Below are positions 30,438-41,637 of a stretch of DNA of 64,000 bases, piece after piece (the first letter of the stretch is position 1; every line of letters begins with the position of its first letter). This DNA is from Selaginella moellendorffii (Eukaryota > Streptophyta > Lycopodiopsida > Selaginellales > Selaginellaceae). The stretch is from positions 5,994,840-6,058,839 of the forward strand of contig NW_003314262.1 of the NCBI RefSeq assembly GCF_000143415.4, read 5' to 3'. The translations under genes were made by a program, and so were the position numbers. The notes under the pieces were generated by a model that saw only the letters and a program-made list of their open reading frames with translations, was not told where the DNA came from and did no database searches.

Positions 30438-31244
30438 TGCTGCGTTGTGGCGGTCAGCAGAATCATTCTTCTTGGTATAAAAGCTCAAACGAGATCAAAA
30501 AAGTAAATCTCATTCTGCCGAGTCGAAACAATTGTGCAATTGATTTTCCATGGGCTTAATAGTTTTATGTTATGATGCTGGTTGCTTTCTGCCTGGAAGT
30601 AGGCAGATCCATAGTATCTAAATAAAAAATGCTAGTAACATCTTTGATAATTTCTCCAAAGTAAAAATGCAAAAATCTCCTTAGGGTTTCCTCGGCTCCC
30701 TTTTCTTTTGGACTGGTGCGTATCACGCAGTGGAATGTTTTTTCGTTTTCTAGCTGCCAGAGTCGTTTTGATCGTTCCAGTCTTTCAGCGTAAGAATTTG
30801 CACTTCCTCGACGTTTTTGTGCCGATTGCTGCCACGCCTGGTTTCCAGACAAGAAAAAAAAAAGGAAAGAAACAATGTTCCATCTACACCAGAGATTGAG
30901 AACACATCAATCCTGTCAAAGTTTTCTATTTCCTTCAAACTGAAAGCCACTAAAATCTCGTTACCTACAGAAGCAGCACGGGGCACGGATTGGAGCTGTG
31001 AATCAAATCGCCAAAGGTGGTGCTTGTTTGGCATGTTGGTGCGGCGAGAATCTTTGTTGTCCAGGTAGAGTAGAGATTTTATTTGCATTTGCATTTATAT
31101 CCCCGACCATTAGTTCGTTTTTTTTCTCCTGTGTGTGTCAACTTATCCTAGTTGATCGATTTGTGGTTTGTTTTCTTGGACAGGGTGGGCCGTGGCAAGC
31201 TCGATAGAGACACAGTGACAGGCACACGGATGGGAAAAAAAAAA

Positions 31245-32115
31245 AAGAAAATAGAAAAAGAAAAAATCTAAACTTGTTCCAAAGTGGTTGCCAAATCTTC
31301 TTCCCTTGCAATGGTTTTTGCTTTTGGAGGTCCGTGACTGGTGAGCTTTCCTCTCCTCTTCCTTTCTCTTTTATGTTGGATTTGATACGATTGGCTTCTC
31401 TTTGCCAAGGTCGGGTGGCCAGTGACAGCGCAAAATTACTAGACGAACTTTGGGATGGGGAAAAGGAGAAGGAAAAGAGCGTGAAGGAATCGAAAGGATG
31501 GAACTATGGCAGAAAACTAAAGGTAAGTTAAGTTTGCTTCTTCCATTGACTATAGCTTTCTCTCACGCGTGTGCTCTACAGGGAGAAAAAATGAATACCA
31601 AAAAGCAAAACGAGAGGAAAAAACTGTTTTTGGGGACCCAGCTCATTGACCTCTTACAAACAGGCAAGTGAGGTATTTATATGTGTATTTCCGATTTTTT
31701 TCTGGTGTTTTTTTACTGAGCTTGGGGACATATACACCCCCCACTTTGGCTTCTTTTCTAAAAAAGGGCATCACATCACAGCACACGCACACACACAAGC
31801 ATTCTCCATCCATCGCCTTTCTCCTTCTTGAATGTCACCAAACTGGTGTAAGTTGTGGGAGGCGAAGATCTTGCCTGGTGATTCCAAAAGCTTGTAGCGC
31901 CAGTCCCTCGCTCGAATTTGGATTGCTCTATCCGGGAAATCCTTTGTCCTTGGAGCCAAGGCGGGAGATCACACAAGCTTCAAAGGGTAAGAACTCATTG
32001 TCTCATTTCTCACTCCATACACAATCTTTCTTCGTTTTTTCTCTTTTTTCCTTGTTGTGCTTCGTCCAGGAGCGGCAGGGAGAGGAATTCAAGCTTGCAA
32101 GCTCCGAGATCTACC
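31245..32115 (+). other. Upstream region and leader of the zinc-finger gene
   Basis: No coding gene is supported. A leader intron is likely between donor GG/GTAAGAAC (31987) and acceptor TTCGTCCAG (ends 32069), 46 bp before the ATG; long plus ORFs across it are chance reads. Confidence 0.45.
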
Positions 32116-32800
32116 ATGGAAGATAAAGTGGACCGGGAATGCAGTATGTGTGGCGATATTGGATTCTCGTCGGAGCTGTTCCAGTGCAAGGAATGCAACT
32201 TTAGATGGCAGCACAGGTATTCCTCCATTATTCTGCTTTGGTCATTCGATTCCAGTGACAAGATTTCTCGCAACTCACACCAAACTTGCCTTGTGTTTCC
32301 CGTCCAGCTACTGCAGCAGACTTTATCCCAACATGGAGAGTGGCAATTGGGGAGAGTGGCCGGTGTGCGACTGGTGCTTTGGAGCTCTCGGGGTAAAAGC
32401 AACACTCAAGCCAAAGCGGAGTGCCAGCATCAAGCTGAGAAGAAGCTCCAGCTCCAACTACGAAGAACAGGTGTACCAGGCACAAAAAGGATCCAAGGAT
32501 GAGAACCACCATCGCTGGGATGCTCTCGATTATCTCCTGGAGGTGGCACACATGAGCTCCTTGTCTGATGGAGAGACGAGTATGAAGAGGCAGGCGTGCA
32601 GCAGCAAGAGAACTTGTGCCAGGAAATTAAGCTCTGCCTCTTCTTCTCCCAGCAGCAGCTTCAAGCGCCCCCAACAAAAGTGGGGATTTTTGAGCGAAAG
32701 GATCAAACTCGACAGCTCCAAGTTATCTCCTTCCAGCTCCAAGCCAAGTTCTCCCAAGCCGGTTTGTAATCGCAGATACAAGTTTCTATCAGATGTGTGA
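32116..32800 (+). CDS. PHD/RING-type zinc-finger protein
   Basis: Two exons, 32116-32216 and 32308-32800, giving 197 residues; the junction joins QH to SYCSRLYP. The N-terminal domain has Cys and His in the order CSMCG, CKEC, H-SYC and CDWC, with LFQC and RWQH between them, a PHD-like zinc finger seen in a small plant family. PHD fingers of this kind usually read histone tails, though this subclass has not been tied to a ligand to my knowledge. The rest is Ser/Lys-rich and basic (KPKRSASIKLRR, RKLSSASSSPSSS), consistent with a nuclear protein. It has a spliced leader. A RING-like reading of the same cysteines is possible. Confidence 0.7.
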
Positions 32801-33540
32801 CTAGCTTCTATCAGATCGAGGAGGGGACAGAAAAAAAAACCACAAGATTTCGCGAAGGTGGTGTTTCTGGGATCAGAGATGAAAAGCTTGCATGAGCTTG
32901 TGGGTTCTTACATAAAGATAATACTATGAAGAAGCGAGCTCGGACTTTGATGCTAAAGATCTTTGTTGGTGTGTTGGGTCTACTGGCTTACGTAAACATC
33001 TGCACAATCAATTCAATCAGGCTTGCCAGGAGCATCATATCCATTGTTTCCAAAGGGCAAGTTTGACATGGTTTTAGCACATAATGGGGGAAATTTTCTC
33101 CGCTGCTTTGTCTGACACCTTGCTAAAAGGAAAATAAAAAATCTACATCTTTTTAGTAATATACGAGCAATATCCATATCTTATGGTTCTTGCTTGCGTG
33201 AACCATTTGTGTTAAGCAACAGCTACATTGGATATAAAGTGTACGATATTTTTTAAATTTTTTTTATGGGTGGGGTGGCGTACAACACTGAAAGGAAATC
33301 CAAAAGAGTGGATCATATCATTTAGTTGGCTGGCTTCGCAATACTTTGGTAATCAAAAGAAAATGTTTGGTCTCTGAATTTTCTTTACATTTTATACTGT
33401 TATACTTTTTCATTTTTCAATTATTAATATGCTCCTTGGATTCTCGACGAATGTGGACGAGAGACGGCTGATTTGCCAAAGCTGGAAAGCTTCCTTACAT
33501 CAGTGGTGTTTATCTTTGTTCCTCTGTAATAGAGCAACTT
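32801..33540. other. Intergenic, AT-rich
   Basis: Probable 3' UTR of the zinc-finger gene, then AT-rich DNA with T-runs. No gene was found; the 84-codon plus ORF at 33429 lacks any support. Confidence 0.5.
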
Positions 33541-33544
33541 GGGC

Positions 33545-33889
33545 ATGGGGAATCTCCTGCAGATTCAAGGTGAGTCCACCACAATCCAAAACTCATCCAT
33601 TGTGCCAGTCAAGCTTCTTGCTGCGAAACGCGTTTGGAACTCGCTTCTCATCGAGATTGATCTCAAACCGGGCAAGAATGTGAGCGTTCATCGCGGCTAT
33701 GGACCTCTCGAGCTGGTAGTAATCTCGACTGGATCGAATGAAAAATCTAGAAAGCTATTGAGGAGCTCGCCTCCTCTCGTGATAGAGCTAGAAGATCTAA
33801 GAAAGAGCAAAAACATTGCAATCACCGGCAAGAAAAATCACCTCCGCTTAAAGATGGAGCGAAGAACCAAGTACAAATATATAATCTAG
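33545..33889 (+). CDS. Hypothetical small protein
   Basis: From ATG 33545 an open frame of about 114 residues ends at TAG 33889. The middle has SSIVPVKLLAAKRVWNSLLI, and the C-terminus is Lys/Arg-rich (KKNHLRLKMERRTKYKY). No domain is recognised. A donor-like GGTGAGTCC near 33569 could make this a partly intronic reading. It ends about 50 bp before the PPR gene start, so it may be upstream sequence only. Confidence 0.3.
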   Translation: MGNLLQIQGESTTIQNSSIVPVKLLAAKRVWNSLLIEIDLKPGKNVSVHRGYGPLELVVISTGSNEKSRKLLRSSPPLVIELEDLRKSKNIAITGKKNHLRLKMERRTKYKYII

Positions 33890-33940
33890 TCAACGCTATT
33901 CTAGTCAAAGTATTTACCAAATTCTAGTCAAACGCTATGA

Positions 33941-35185
33941 ATGCTTTCCAGGAATCTTGGAAGGAGGGGTGGCGCCGTAGCGAGGGATTTGGCCGAGAGG
34001 TTGGGGCCCGAGAGCAGCAGGGACGAACTCGTGCTCGCTCTAAACCATTGCGCGTCCGCGGGGGATCTCGAGCAGGGCAGACAAATCCACGCCAAGATCA
34101 CGCAGCGCCGCCTGCGATCCAGCTCCTTCCTCACCAATCACTTGATCAAAATGTATGGCGACTGCGGCGACGCCACATCCGCGCTCGCAGTCTTCGCGCG
34201 CCTCAAGCGGAGGAACGTTTTCTCGTGGAATCTGGCGATCGCGGCGTGTGGCGGCGAGGATCTCTCCATGGGGCTTTACCGATCGATGCTCCTCGAGGGC
34301 CAATTGCCGGACAACATCACCTTCGTCAATCTTATAGCCGGACGCAGTAGATCGCTGAAAGAGGGCAAAGCCATCCATGAGCACGCGGTTGAGAGTGGAT
34401 CGATCGCGGACGTGGTAGTGGCTACGGCGATGGTGAGTCTCTATGGGCGATTGGATCAAATTGCTGAGGCAAAGAAACTCTTTGATGCAATGCCGGAGAA
34501 GAACCAAGTTTCCTGGACCGCGATGATCACAGCATATGCCCGGAACGGGTATCGCAGCGAAGAATCGATCGAGCTCTACTTCCAGATGACCAGGATTCAC
34601 GCGCTTGATCCCGATCGCGTGACTTTCATTGCGCTCCTCGAATCTTGCACGTCGGGATCGCTGGCGCTGCGCGATGGAGCAATGATCGAGCAAGAGATCG
34701 TCGCTCGTGGCCTTGACGGCGAACCCTCCATAGCCGTCGCGCTCGTCACAATGTTTGCTCGATGCGGAGGCATTGACAGCGCGAGGATAGCCTTTGATCG
34801 AGCTTGCCATCGCAAGAACATTGGCTTCGCGGCGTGGACGGCTATGGTAGCCGCATATGCCCAGCACGGGCATCTGGAGCTAGCGGTGGAGATTCACCGT
34901 CTCATGGCGCTCGACGGCCAGGATTGCGATTCCGTCACCTTTGTCAATCTCCTGTTTGCTTGCAGCCACGCCGGGAGGCTCCACGACGCTTGGAATTGCT
35001 TTGCATCGATGAGTGGAGATTTCTGGGTGGAATCTGTGCTGGATCACTACGTTTGCGTGGTGGATCTCCTTGGGCGATTAGGGAAGCTGGAAGAGGCTGA
35101 GGATCTAGCGACCAACATGCCATTCGAGCCTGTGGAATCGGTGTGGATGAGCTTCTTATCCGCGATTCTATGTTCTCTTGAATAG
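33941..35185 (+). CDS. PLS-class pentatricopeptide repeat protein
   Basis: An intronless ORF of 414 residues, as usual for PPR genes. Recognisable repeats include GRQIHAKITQRRLRSSSFL with NHLIKMYGDCG, then FSWNLAIAACG, then AEAKKLFDAMPEKNQVSWTA, then FAAWTAMVAAYAQHGHLELA and DSVTFVNLLFACSHAGRLHD. The alternating long and short repeats mark the PLS subclass that binds organellar RNA. The protein stops at VESVWMSFLSAI, where E/E+ motifs and a DYW deaminase domain usually begin, so it is either a truncated editing factor or acts with a separate partner. The start at 33941 has only a short presequence; targeting is uncertain. Two fragments of this gene occur at 28.4-28.9 kb. Confidence 0.85.
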   Translation: MLSRNLGRRGGAVARDLAERLGPESSRDELVLALNHCASAGDLEQGRQIHAKITQRRLRSSSFLTNHLIKMYGDCGDATSALAVFARLKRRNVFSWNLAIAACGGEDLSMGLYRSMLLEGQLPDNITFVNLIAGRSRSLKEGKAIHEHAVESGSIADVVVATAMVSLYGRLDQIAEAKKLFDAMPEKNQVSWTAMITAYARNGYRSEESIELYFQMTRIHALDPDRVTFIALLESCTSGSLALRDGAMIEQEIVARGLDGEPSIAVALVTMFARCGGIDSARIAFDRACHRKNIGFAAWTAMVAAYAQHGHLELAVEIHRLMALDGQDCDSVTFVNLLFACSHAGRLHDAWNCFASMSGDFWVESVLDHYVCVVDLLGRLGKLEEAEDLATNMPFEPVESVWMSFLSAILCSLE

Positions 35186-35260
35186 CAAGCATATTCATGC
35201 ATTTCTCAACCCTTTTATTCTATATTTTGCGATCCTACGAAAACTTAGGTCAAGCGAAGC

Positions 35261-36115
35261 ATGGTAAAGTCAAAGAGAAAGAGTCAGACGAAGCAAAGGA
35301 AGCAAAGCTATGGCAAAAACGACGTAGTAATGTGCCCATTCGACGCTGATCACGTAAGAAGATTCGAGTTAGATACCGAGTACGAGCCGAGAGGTTTGCC
35401 ACCAGGTGTGTACCCATGCCCTAGGTGTGGATCTTACAAGACTCGCTTCGATCACTATAACAACCGAGATGGCGGGAACTTCAAGTATGGAAACAAAAAA
35501 TCACCAATGTTCGCGTGTAAAAATGGCTGCGGCAAAAGGTTTAAGGTAACTAATCGCTACTGGGAGAAGTATGGGCCAGATGGGAAACCCACTCAAACGT
35601 CGGAAAATGGTGGTGAAGACCTGGTTGGCACAAGTTTGCCACAAATTGGAATGGTGTTGGAAAATGGTGGCGACGACTTTAGTTTGCCACAAATCGGAAT
35701 CGATGACACTGCTGTTTGTGTGAGCAACACCCAATTTACACAAACTAGCATGGAGATCGACGCTGACAATGGTGACAATGGTCGTTGCATGGAAGGGACT
35801 GTAAGTTACGACGTGGAGGAGATTGATCAAGGAACAAGCGACATGCAGGAGATCACGAAAGATGACATGGAGGAGATTGATCAAGGAGCAAGCACGAAAG
35901 ATGGCGAAGAGGGTTATACGTCTGTGAATGACAGTCCGATTGATTGGGATGTTGCTGGGTTTGTGAGGAAGATGCAAGAAACTTACGAGGAATACGTGAA
36001 TTCTGGAGAGCTTGATCCTTGCGAGGAGCTTCTCATGCCAAAGTCTTGTAATTCCCCCGAGGTGGTCCAGATCTTCACGGGGGCCTCTGGCCATCGGGTG
36101 TTTTGTGCAATGTAA
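35261..36115 (+). CDS. Protein with Dof-like zinc ribbon
   Basis: An intronless ORF of 284 residues. After a basic start (KSKRKSQTKQRKQ) come MCPFDADH and YPCPRCGSYKTRFDHYNN, then a 14-residue stretch and MFACKNGCGKRF, ending NRYW. The CPRC-x-S-x-x-T-x-F-x-x-YNN and F-x-CK-x-x-C pattern resembles the Dof DNA-binding zinc finger, but the second pair is C-x3-C and the loop is longer than in true Dof proteins. The C-terminal half is acidic, with two internal repeats (SLPQIG twice; EEIDQG twice). It could be a divergent transcription factor or a domesticated transposon zinc finger. It ends 53 bp from the convergent TPR gene. Confidence 0.6.
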   Translation: MVKSKRKSQTKQRKQSYGKNDVVMCPFDADHVRRFELDTEYEPRGLPPGVYPCPRCGSYKTRFDHYNNRDGGNFKYGNKKSPMFACKNGCGKRFKVTNRYWEKYGPDGKPTQTSENGGEDLVGTSLPQIGMVLENGGDDFSLPQIGIDDTAVCVSNTQFTQTSMEIDADNGDNGRCMEGTVSYDVEEIDQGTSDMQEITKDDMEEIDQGASTKDGEEGYTSVNDSPIDWDVAGFVRKMQETYEEYVNSGELDPCEELLMPKSCNSPEVVQIFTGASGHRVFCAM

Positions 36116-36168
36116 AGGAGTGTAAATTCTTGCGAAAATTAGCATTGAAAGCTAGAGAAAAGAGACTC

Positions 36169-36996
36169 TTAAGCTCCAGAACTTCCAGCAGTTCTAAGCC
36201 CAATAGTCCGTAATCTATATCTATACTGAGGAGCTTCTTCTTCATCCTCGTCACTCTGATCGTCATCGCCAATGTTGTTCCACTTGGAGTAGTCTATGGT
36301 GGAGTGTGCTTTGGGCTTTGAAACAGCAACGCAGCCACTTTTCTTGTTCTCAGCCTCTTCAAGTTCCTTGTGTTGTTCATTTGGAAGAACAGTGGTCGGC
36401 GAGAAGGAATGCAAGGCTTCCGCCGCTGGCGACGATGGACACTCCTCCTCGCATTCTGGAATGGGAGCGAGCGTCTGTTCGTGAAAAATCATAAACTCGT
36501 CACAAAAAAACTGGATGAAAGGCTAAAGATCTCTCTCTTTTCCCCCTATTTCTTGCGTACCATTTGTGTTCTTAAGCGGGCCTCCAGTTCCCTATACGCA
36601 GGAACTTTTGGATTGATCTCGAGAAGCCTGGTTACATCGAACAGTGCCGATTGGTACTCTTTCAAAGCAATTAGTGTTTGAGCTCGCAGCATCAAAACAC
36701 TTGTGTGGTTGCAGTCCATTGCCAACACTGCTCCACATTCTTCAGCTGCCTGTATAGCAAAAAAACATAGAAAGACAAGAAAAAGAAAAAGAAAAAAAAA
36801 AGAAAAAAAAGAGGGAGACTTTAGAACTTACCTCTCTGAATCGGTGGAGCTTCAAATAACATGCAGCTCTATTGCTATAGAGAGCAATCTTGTGAGTAAA
36901 TGATGTTGTTGATTCTAGCATAGCTGTGTAAAGCTCAAGGGCTTCATCAAATCGTCCATCCCTATACCTTTGATGAGCTGATTCAATCGTTTCCAT
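36169..36996 (-). CDS. TPR protein (small co-chaperone-like)
   Basis: Three exons on the minus strand: 36996-36832, 36749-36561 and 36474-36169, 219 residues. METIESAHQRYRDGRFDEAL with LYSNRAACYLKLHRFRE, then CGAVLAMDCNHTSVLMLRA and KEYQSALFDVTRLLEINP, form three tetratricopeptide repeats. The C-terminal tail has KAHSTIDYSKWNNIGDDDQ with a run of acidic residues, and ends near RYRLRTIGLR, a tail known from a plant TPR family. TPRs bind partner peptides, often of Hsp70/Hsp90; the clamp residues were not verified. The upstream in-frame TTG was rejected as start. Confidence 0.75.
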
Positions 36997-37206
36997 GGCT
37001 GTGGCAGTAGTGGCAGCAACCACCTGCCACAACCAATCAATCGATCGATCCCAAGAGGAAGATCTGCCAAAACCCTAGACAAGAACACCAAACATTGCTC
37101 CCAATTTGAATGCTTCACCTGGGCGGGATAAAATAATAATTCTATTATTATTATTACAAACAAACGATGCCCTCTCACAGCCGTCGATCCTGGGCTCGTC
37201 GAGCCG

Positions 37207-40200
37207 TCAGATTCCCGCCTGGAATGACCAGTTGACGAACATGAGAGCCAAGTGCTGCTCGTCCACTCTCCACACTAGTCCACGCTCGTAGCACACTCTT
37301 TTTCCCTTGCTCGTTTGAGCGATTCCCTCTGGAAGCTCGCCATTTTCCTGTAAGAACATCAAGTTTGATGATGGTTAGCTAGAAGCTTGATAGAACGGTA
37401 GAAGCTTACCTCCCGGAGTAGTTTTGCTAGCTCGCTGTCGAGACCATAGCCGATAGTCCTCTCCCAGGATACTGTTTGAAGCTCTTCGATTTTGGTTTCC
37501 AGCATTTGTAGGCCAGCTTGGTTGGCGATCACAAATTCTGGTGTAGCCTGTGATTGATAGAATGGACAACCTTAAGAGTGGAAACTTTTCCAAGGGAAAG
37601 AAGAACTTGCCTTTAGAGAGCAGCATATAATCGCTGCGGCGTAGTGCCAGAAGAGCATCACGATAGCGTCCTTGTCAGTGAAGTTGCGAGGTATGATATC
37701 GACTCCATGACTGACACTGCATCAACAAACTATATAGGTGTCTCTTCAGCTATGAGAAAAAGATAGAACTTATCGAGAAACAGCAAGGTACGATCATAGT
37801 ACCTGTAGCTTTGTAGAATCTGATGGATGAGCGAAGCTCCTTTGGATGACACGAAGGGAGCGTCAGCCGAGGAAGATCCGAGAGATGACGCAGCGAGCGA
37901 GAGAGTGATGCGTTGGACAAAGTCCATAACGTTTCGGATGTAATTGCGGGCCATCTCTGCGACGGTGTCACGAGTTCCAACCTCGTACATGAACTGGAAT
38001 GCGATGGTTAGGATGGAGCGGGCGAACTTGTGGTTCTTTCGCTTGCCGCTTCTCAACTCTTCGGAATCGGATTGACGCTTGACAATGTCGTCCTGCACAC
38101 TTCTTTCGTGAAAACAAGAAATGAGTTAAATGAGCTTGGACTTACCATGTCATCGCAAAGAGGAAGGACACGGAATCCTGACGACAGAAGCGGCATATCA
38201 TCGGAAAGATTGGCATCGACTGGAGCAAAGATGAGTTGCGAGCAACCATCGATGTCTTCGTCTTCAATTCCACTACATAACTTTGGATAGAGAAACATAA
38301 CTGTGTGAGGAGTAGTAACAAACATACTGAAAAATACCTGTAGCAGATAAATTTCCCTGGAAAGTATTGTTCCATCTTCTGCGGAATAATGTCCTTCCAA
38401 AATCACTGCCTCCAAAAACTAAAAGAGTTTCCACTCAACTTGATAGTACTAAAGAATAGTGGGCAAGTAGCTTACATCTTCCTTTGCTGTGTGAAAAAGT
38501 GGAACGTGTGCTTGCCTTTTCCCATGACTTCTGGATGCAGCATCCTGCTGGAAAAAATCCATATTGCATCCCCACTCTGACCGGTGGTCCCTTAAAAATC
38601 GTATGAGATACGAAGGATGAACATTCTGGGACCAGAAAAAGAAAAAGAAGAAAGAAAACAAAAACCAGCCAAATAGAAGTAAGAAGAAAGTAAGAAATCG
38701 CGAGTAAACGGTTATGCGTCAAATTTACCTGAAGAAGCATGGATGCCTTGGCACACAATACTCCAGCCAGACTAGACAACCTATCAGACTGAAACTTTGA
38801 AAGGCTAAAGTTTATCGTGGCATTGCAGCTGACAGCTACATTGTCCAAGCCATCGCCACCCATAGTGCACCATCCATCGTCTGGAAATCCATTTACAGCG
38901 TCATTGAAGCCTCTGTCTCAACAAGAAAAACAAAGAAGTCCCATAAAGAAAGAAAGAATGAAAAGAAACACAAAATGACAGACCTTGCCATGCGCCGGCT
39001 GAGAGATCTCAGCACGGAAGGCTGCTGACCGCCACCGACAACAATTTCGCCAATTTCCTCTTGAGCAAGATGCTTTAAGAAGCGCAGTGCCTACAGTATT
39101 GTGTATGGGATTTAGCACTTCGAAGTAAGAAAGAAAAAACTTGATTACCTTGACAGTCATCCTCTGTGCAAGGAGAGACGAGGACCTATACAAAGGACGC
39201 GTAAGAACCTCAGAGACACTAGAAGGCTGCGAAAAAAAAGAAAAGAGAAAAAGACGAAACTTTACTTTTAGATAATGCGAGTCATTAGCCAGTACCTTTA
39301 GATCCAAGTGGTCAATAATGTGTACAATGCAGCTCCCACCTTCGCAAGGACGAACCAGATAGCCACTCGTAAGCATCTCCGCGCGTACAAAGTACTGCGT
39401 GGATGGAACGTAGGATAGACATTCTGCATCACTTATGGAGCGCTCACAGACCTGTACAGCGGATAGAATTTCTTTTTCTTTCCATACAAAGAGACAAAAA
39501 GGCTGTAGTAATTACCACAAGGTTTCCATCTTCCAAGGACGTGGTCAATCTCAAGGTGCAAAAATCACGAGGAGGAGCAAGCGTCGTCGGAGCATAAAGC
39601 TTCGCAAAGAAACAAAAGTAAAACCACTCACAAAGTTAGACTTTGCTCTGTACCTGCGTGTGCATAATCTCCATTGTTGATCCATTCTCGGAAGAGCATA
39701 TATGGATAACATCCGAGCGTCGGCAGTCCCAAAGCCAAGAGGTCTTATCTTTTAAAACCTCCACAATCTAGATGCCAGAGAAAAAGCCGCGCCTTATTAA
39801 ACAGAGAAAAGCAAAAGAAACCCTCCACTCACTTACTCGAGTAGCCTCCAGTGCAACCAAACCCAGTGCTCTTGCTGCAATACCATCACATCCGTGTGAA
39901 ATTGCTACGATGCCAAAAGAATCAGGACCAGGCTGCAAGATCCACATGAGGAACTAGAAAAAAAACTAGAAAAGATTAAAAGAACAACCTTCATCCCGAG
40001 CAACTGGATCCAGTCAACAGCAGTACCTGTGGCTTTCGCAAGAAAGTCAGCCAGCGACTGCTCTGCCAATGCCGATAATCTGGAAAAAAAACACCAGGAA
40101 AGCGACAATGAGCAACAAGCCAAACGAGGAGATATCGTGTAAAGCTAAAGAAGTACTAAAACTAACCCGACAGGACCATGGTCGAGAGAAAGATGCTGTA

Positions 40201-40765
40201 TGTTTGGAAGTTCGGAGGTTCCAGCAATCTCGGAACTCCCCGCAGCAAGAGCGCCTCCTACCTGTAAACTTGCAAGATCAACAAAGAACACAAGAACAAT
40301 ACTGCATACTTGCGATGCTTCCATCGGCGGCCTCTGGCTGCTGCAATCTCCATAGAGATGCTTCCTCAGCGTGTGCTTTTGCAGTGTAAGCTGCGTGGAT
40401 TGCTTCGCAAGGTGGTCATTGTTCTCCACAAGGATCTTGTTCAAAGCAGTGAGCTTGGAGTTGAGACCGTGGAGGCGGCTGGTTTCCTTCCTTTGCTTCT
40501 CTCGACATCTGCAAAGCATCAAAGAAGGAAACCAAGGAGAATAAAAACCAAGTGTCCAAGAAGAAGAGAAGAACTTTGATCTTCCTTACCGCCGGTTTTG
40601 GAACCAAACTTTGAGCTGCTTGGGGGCGATGTTTGCGAGAATGGGAGCTTCTTTCATGAGCTGCTGGCGGCGCAGAGAGCTGGGCTTGGGGCACTCATTG
40701 TAAACAAGCTCCAAGATCTCCAGCTGCTCGTTAGTGTACCGGGCGTACTTATTCTGCGGATCCAT
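37207..40765 (-). CDS. Class III HD-ZIP transcription factor (complete)
   Basis: Eighteen exons from ATG 40765 to TGA 37207, 806 residues. Exon 1 (40765-40590) encodes MDPQNKYARYTNEQLEILEL and the homeodomain end LKVWFQNRR; exon 2 (40508-40310) continues CREKQRKE and the leucine zipper. A START lipid-binding domain begins with ALAEQSLADFLAKATGTAVD and includes LLGMK/PGPDSFGIVAIS, which spans the exon 4/5 junction and holds the miR165/166 site. The C-terminus has the MEKHLA domain, ending LVWRVDEQHLALMFVNWSF. The family controls adaxial fate, meristem and vascular patterning; Selaginella has two known members (from memory). One intron uses a GC donor at 37610. The frame closes exactly across all 18 exons. 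Confidence 0.95.
39922..40000 (-). promoter_or_regulatory. miR165/166 target site split by an intron
   Basis: On the minus strand exon 4 ends CTCGGGATGAAG (from 39989) and exon 5 begins CCTGGTCCTGATTC (to 39932). Spliced, these join to a sequence complementary to miR165/166, encoding GMKPGPDS in the START domain, as in other class III HD-ZIP genes. The intron is 39933-39988. Confidence 0.85.
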
Positions 40766-41637
40766 ACAAACTTCTCTCGTCCCTAGAAGCCTACCTCAAG
40801 CGTCTACATTGGAGCGCTGCCATCGCCAATCGATCAAAAGGCGAGAAAAAAAAAAAGCGGAGCACGCATCGAATCGCGTCGAAAATGTGAGCGAGCACTC
40901 CTCTCAAACCCTAATCATAAGAGGAGTTTTGAATTTGTGACCACAAGCATTTGTGCCAGTGGCGCGCTCTAGTGGGACGCGTGGCAGCTCGTTGTTGGAG
41001 AGTGGGTCCCTATCGGCGGCGCCGCCAGCGGCGGAGCTTGTCGGGCGGGCAGAGGCAAAAAGACTGCGGTGTCTTGCCCGCGGCGAACGGGAGGGCGCCA
41101 CGTGGCGCACGCGGCTATTGGCTGCTGGGCCATCGCATTGGCATCAATCAAACTTGAGCTTTACAACTCAGAGGACGGGCGAACAGTAATAGCAATCACC
41201 AAATTCTTGGATTGGGAATTTGGAGTGATTGGATTTTATCTATCTTCCAAGTGATTACTTATTACCTTGAAAGCGAAGCCATGAATTATGGTTAATGATT
41301 TTGGGCGATCGATCAAAAGAGAGACAAAGAAGAACAAGGTACAAAGATCAAGCGACCGGGCACGAAAAAATACCCGCTGTTTCCGTTGTTTCTTGATAGT
41401 CAAAGTTATCATTTCATGGTGGTCATGATCTCCATTTTTTTTGTTTCATGGAAAGAGAGAAAGTAAACTTCGATTCTTTGCACCGGCCGAGCAAAAAAAC
41501 TCGCGGCCGATCGAATCGGAGGATGATTTTAGCATGTACATCAAAGAACAAAACCAGAAAAAACAAAAAAGCCAAAACGAAGCTCGAAAGTCGAGAGAGA
41601 GAGAGCTTTCTCTTTTTTCGTTTTTTTTTCTTCTCGT
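40766..41637. other. Region between HD-ZIP III start and CASP-like stop
   Basis: Upstream region of the HD-ZIP III gene on its minus strand and 3' flank of the CASP-like gene. Dense GC-rich stretch at 40950-41110, then A/T runs. No gene is supported. Confidence 0.4.
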
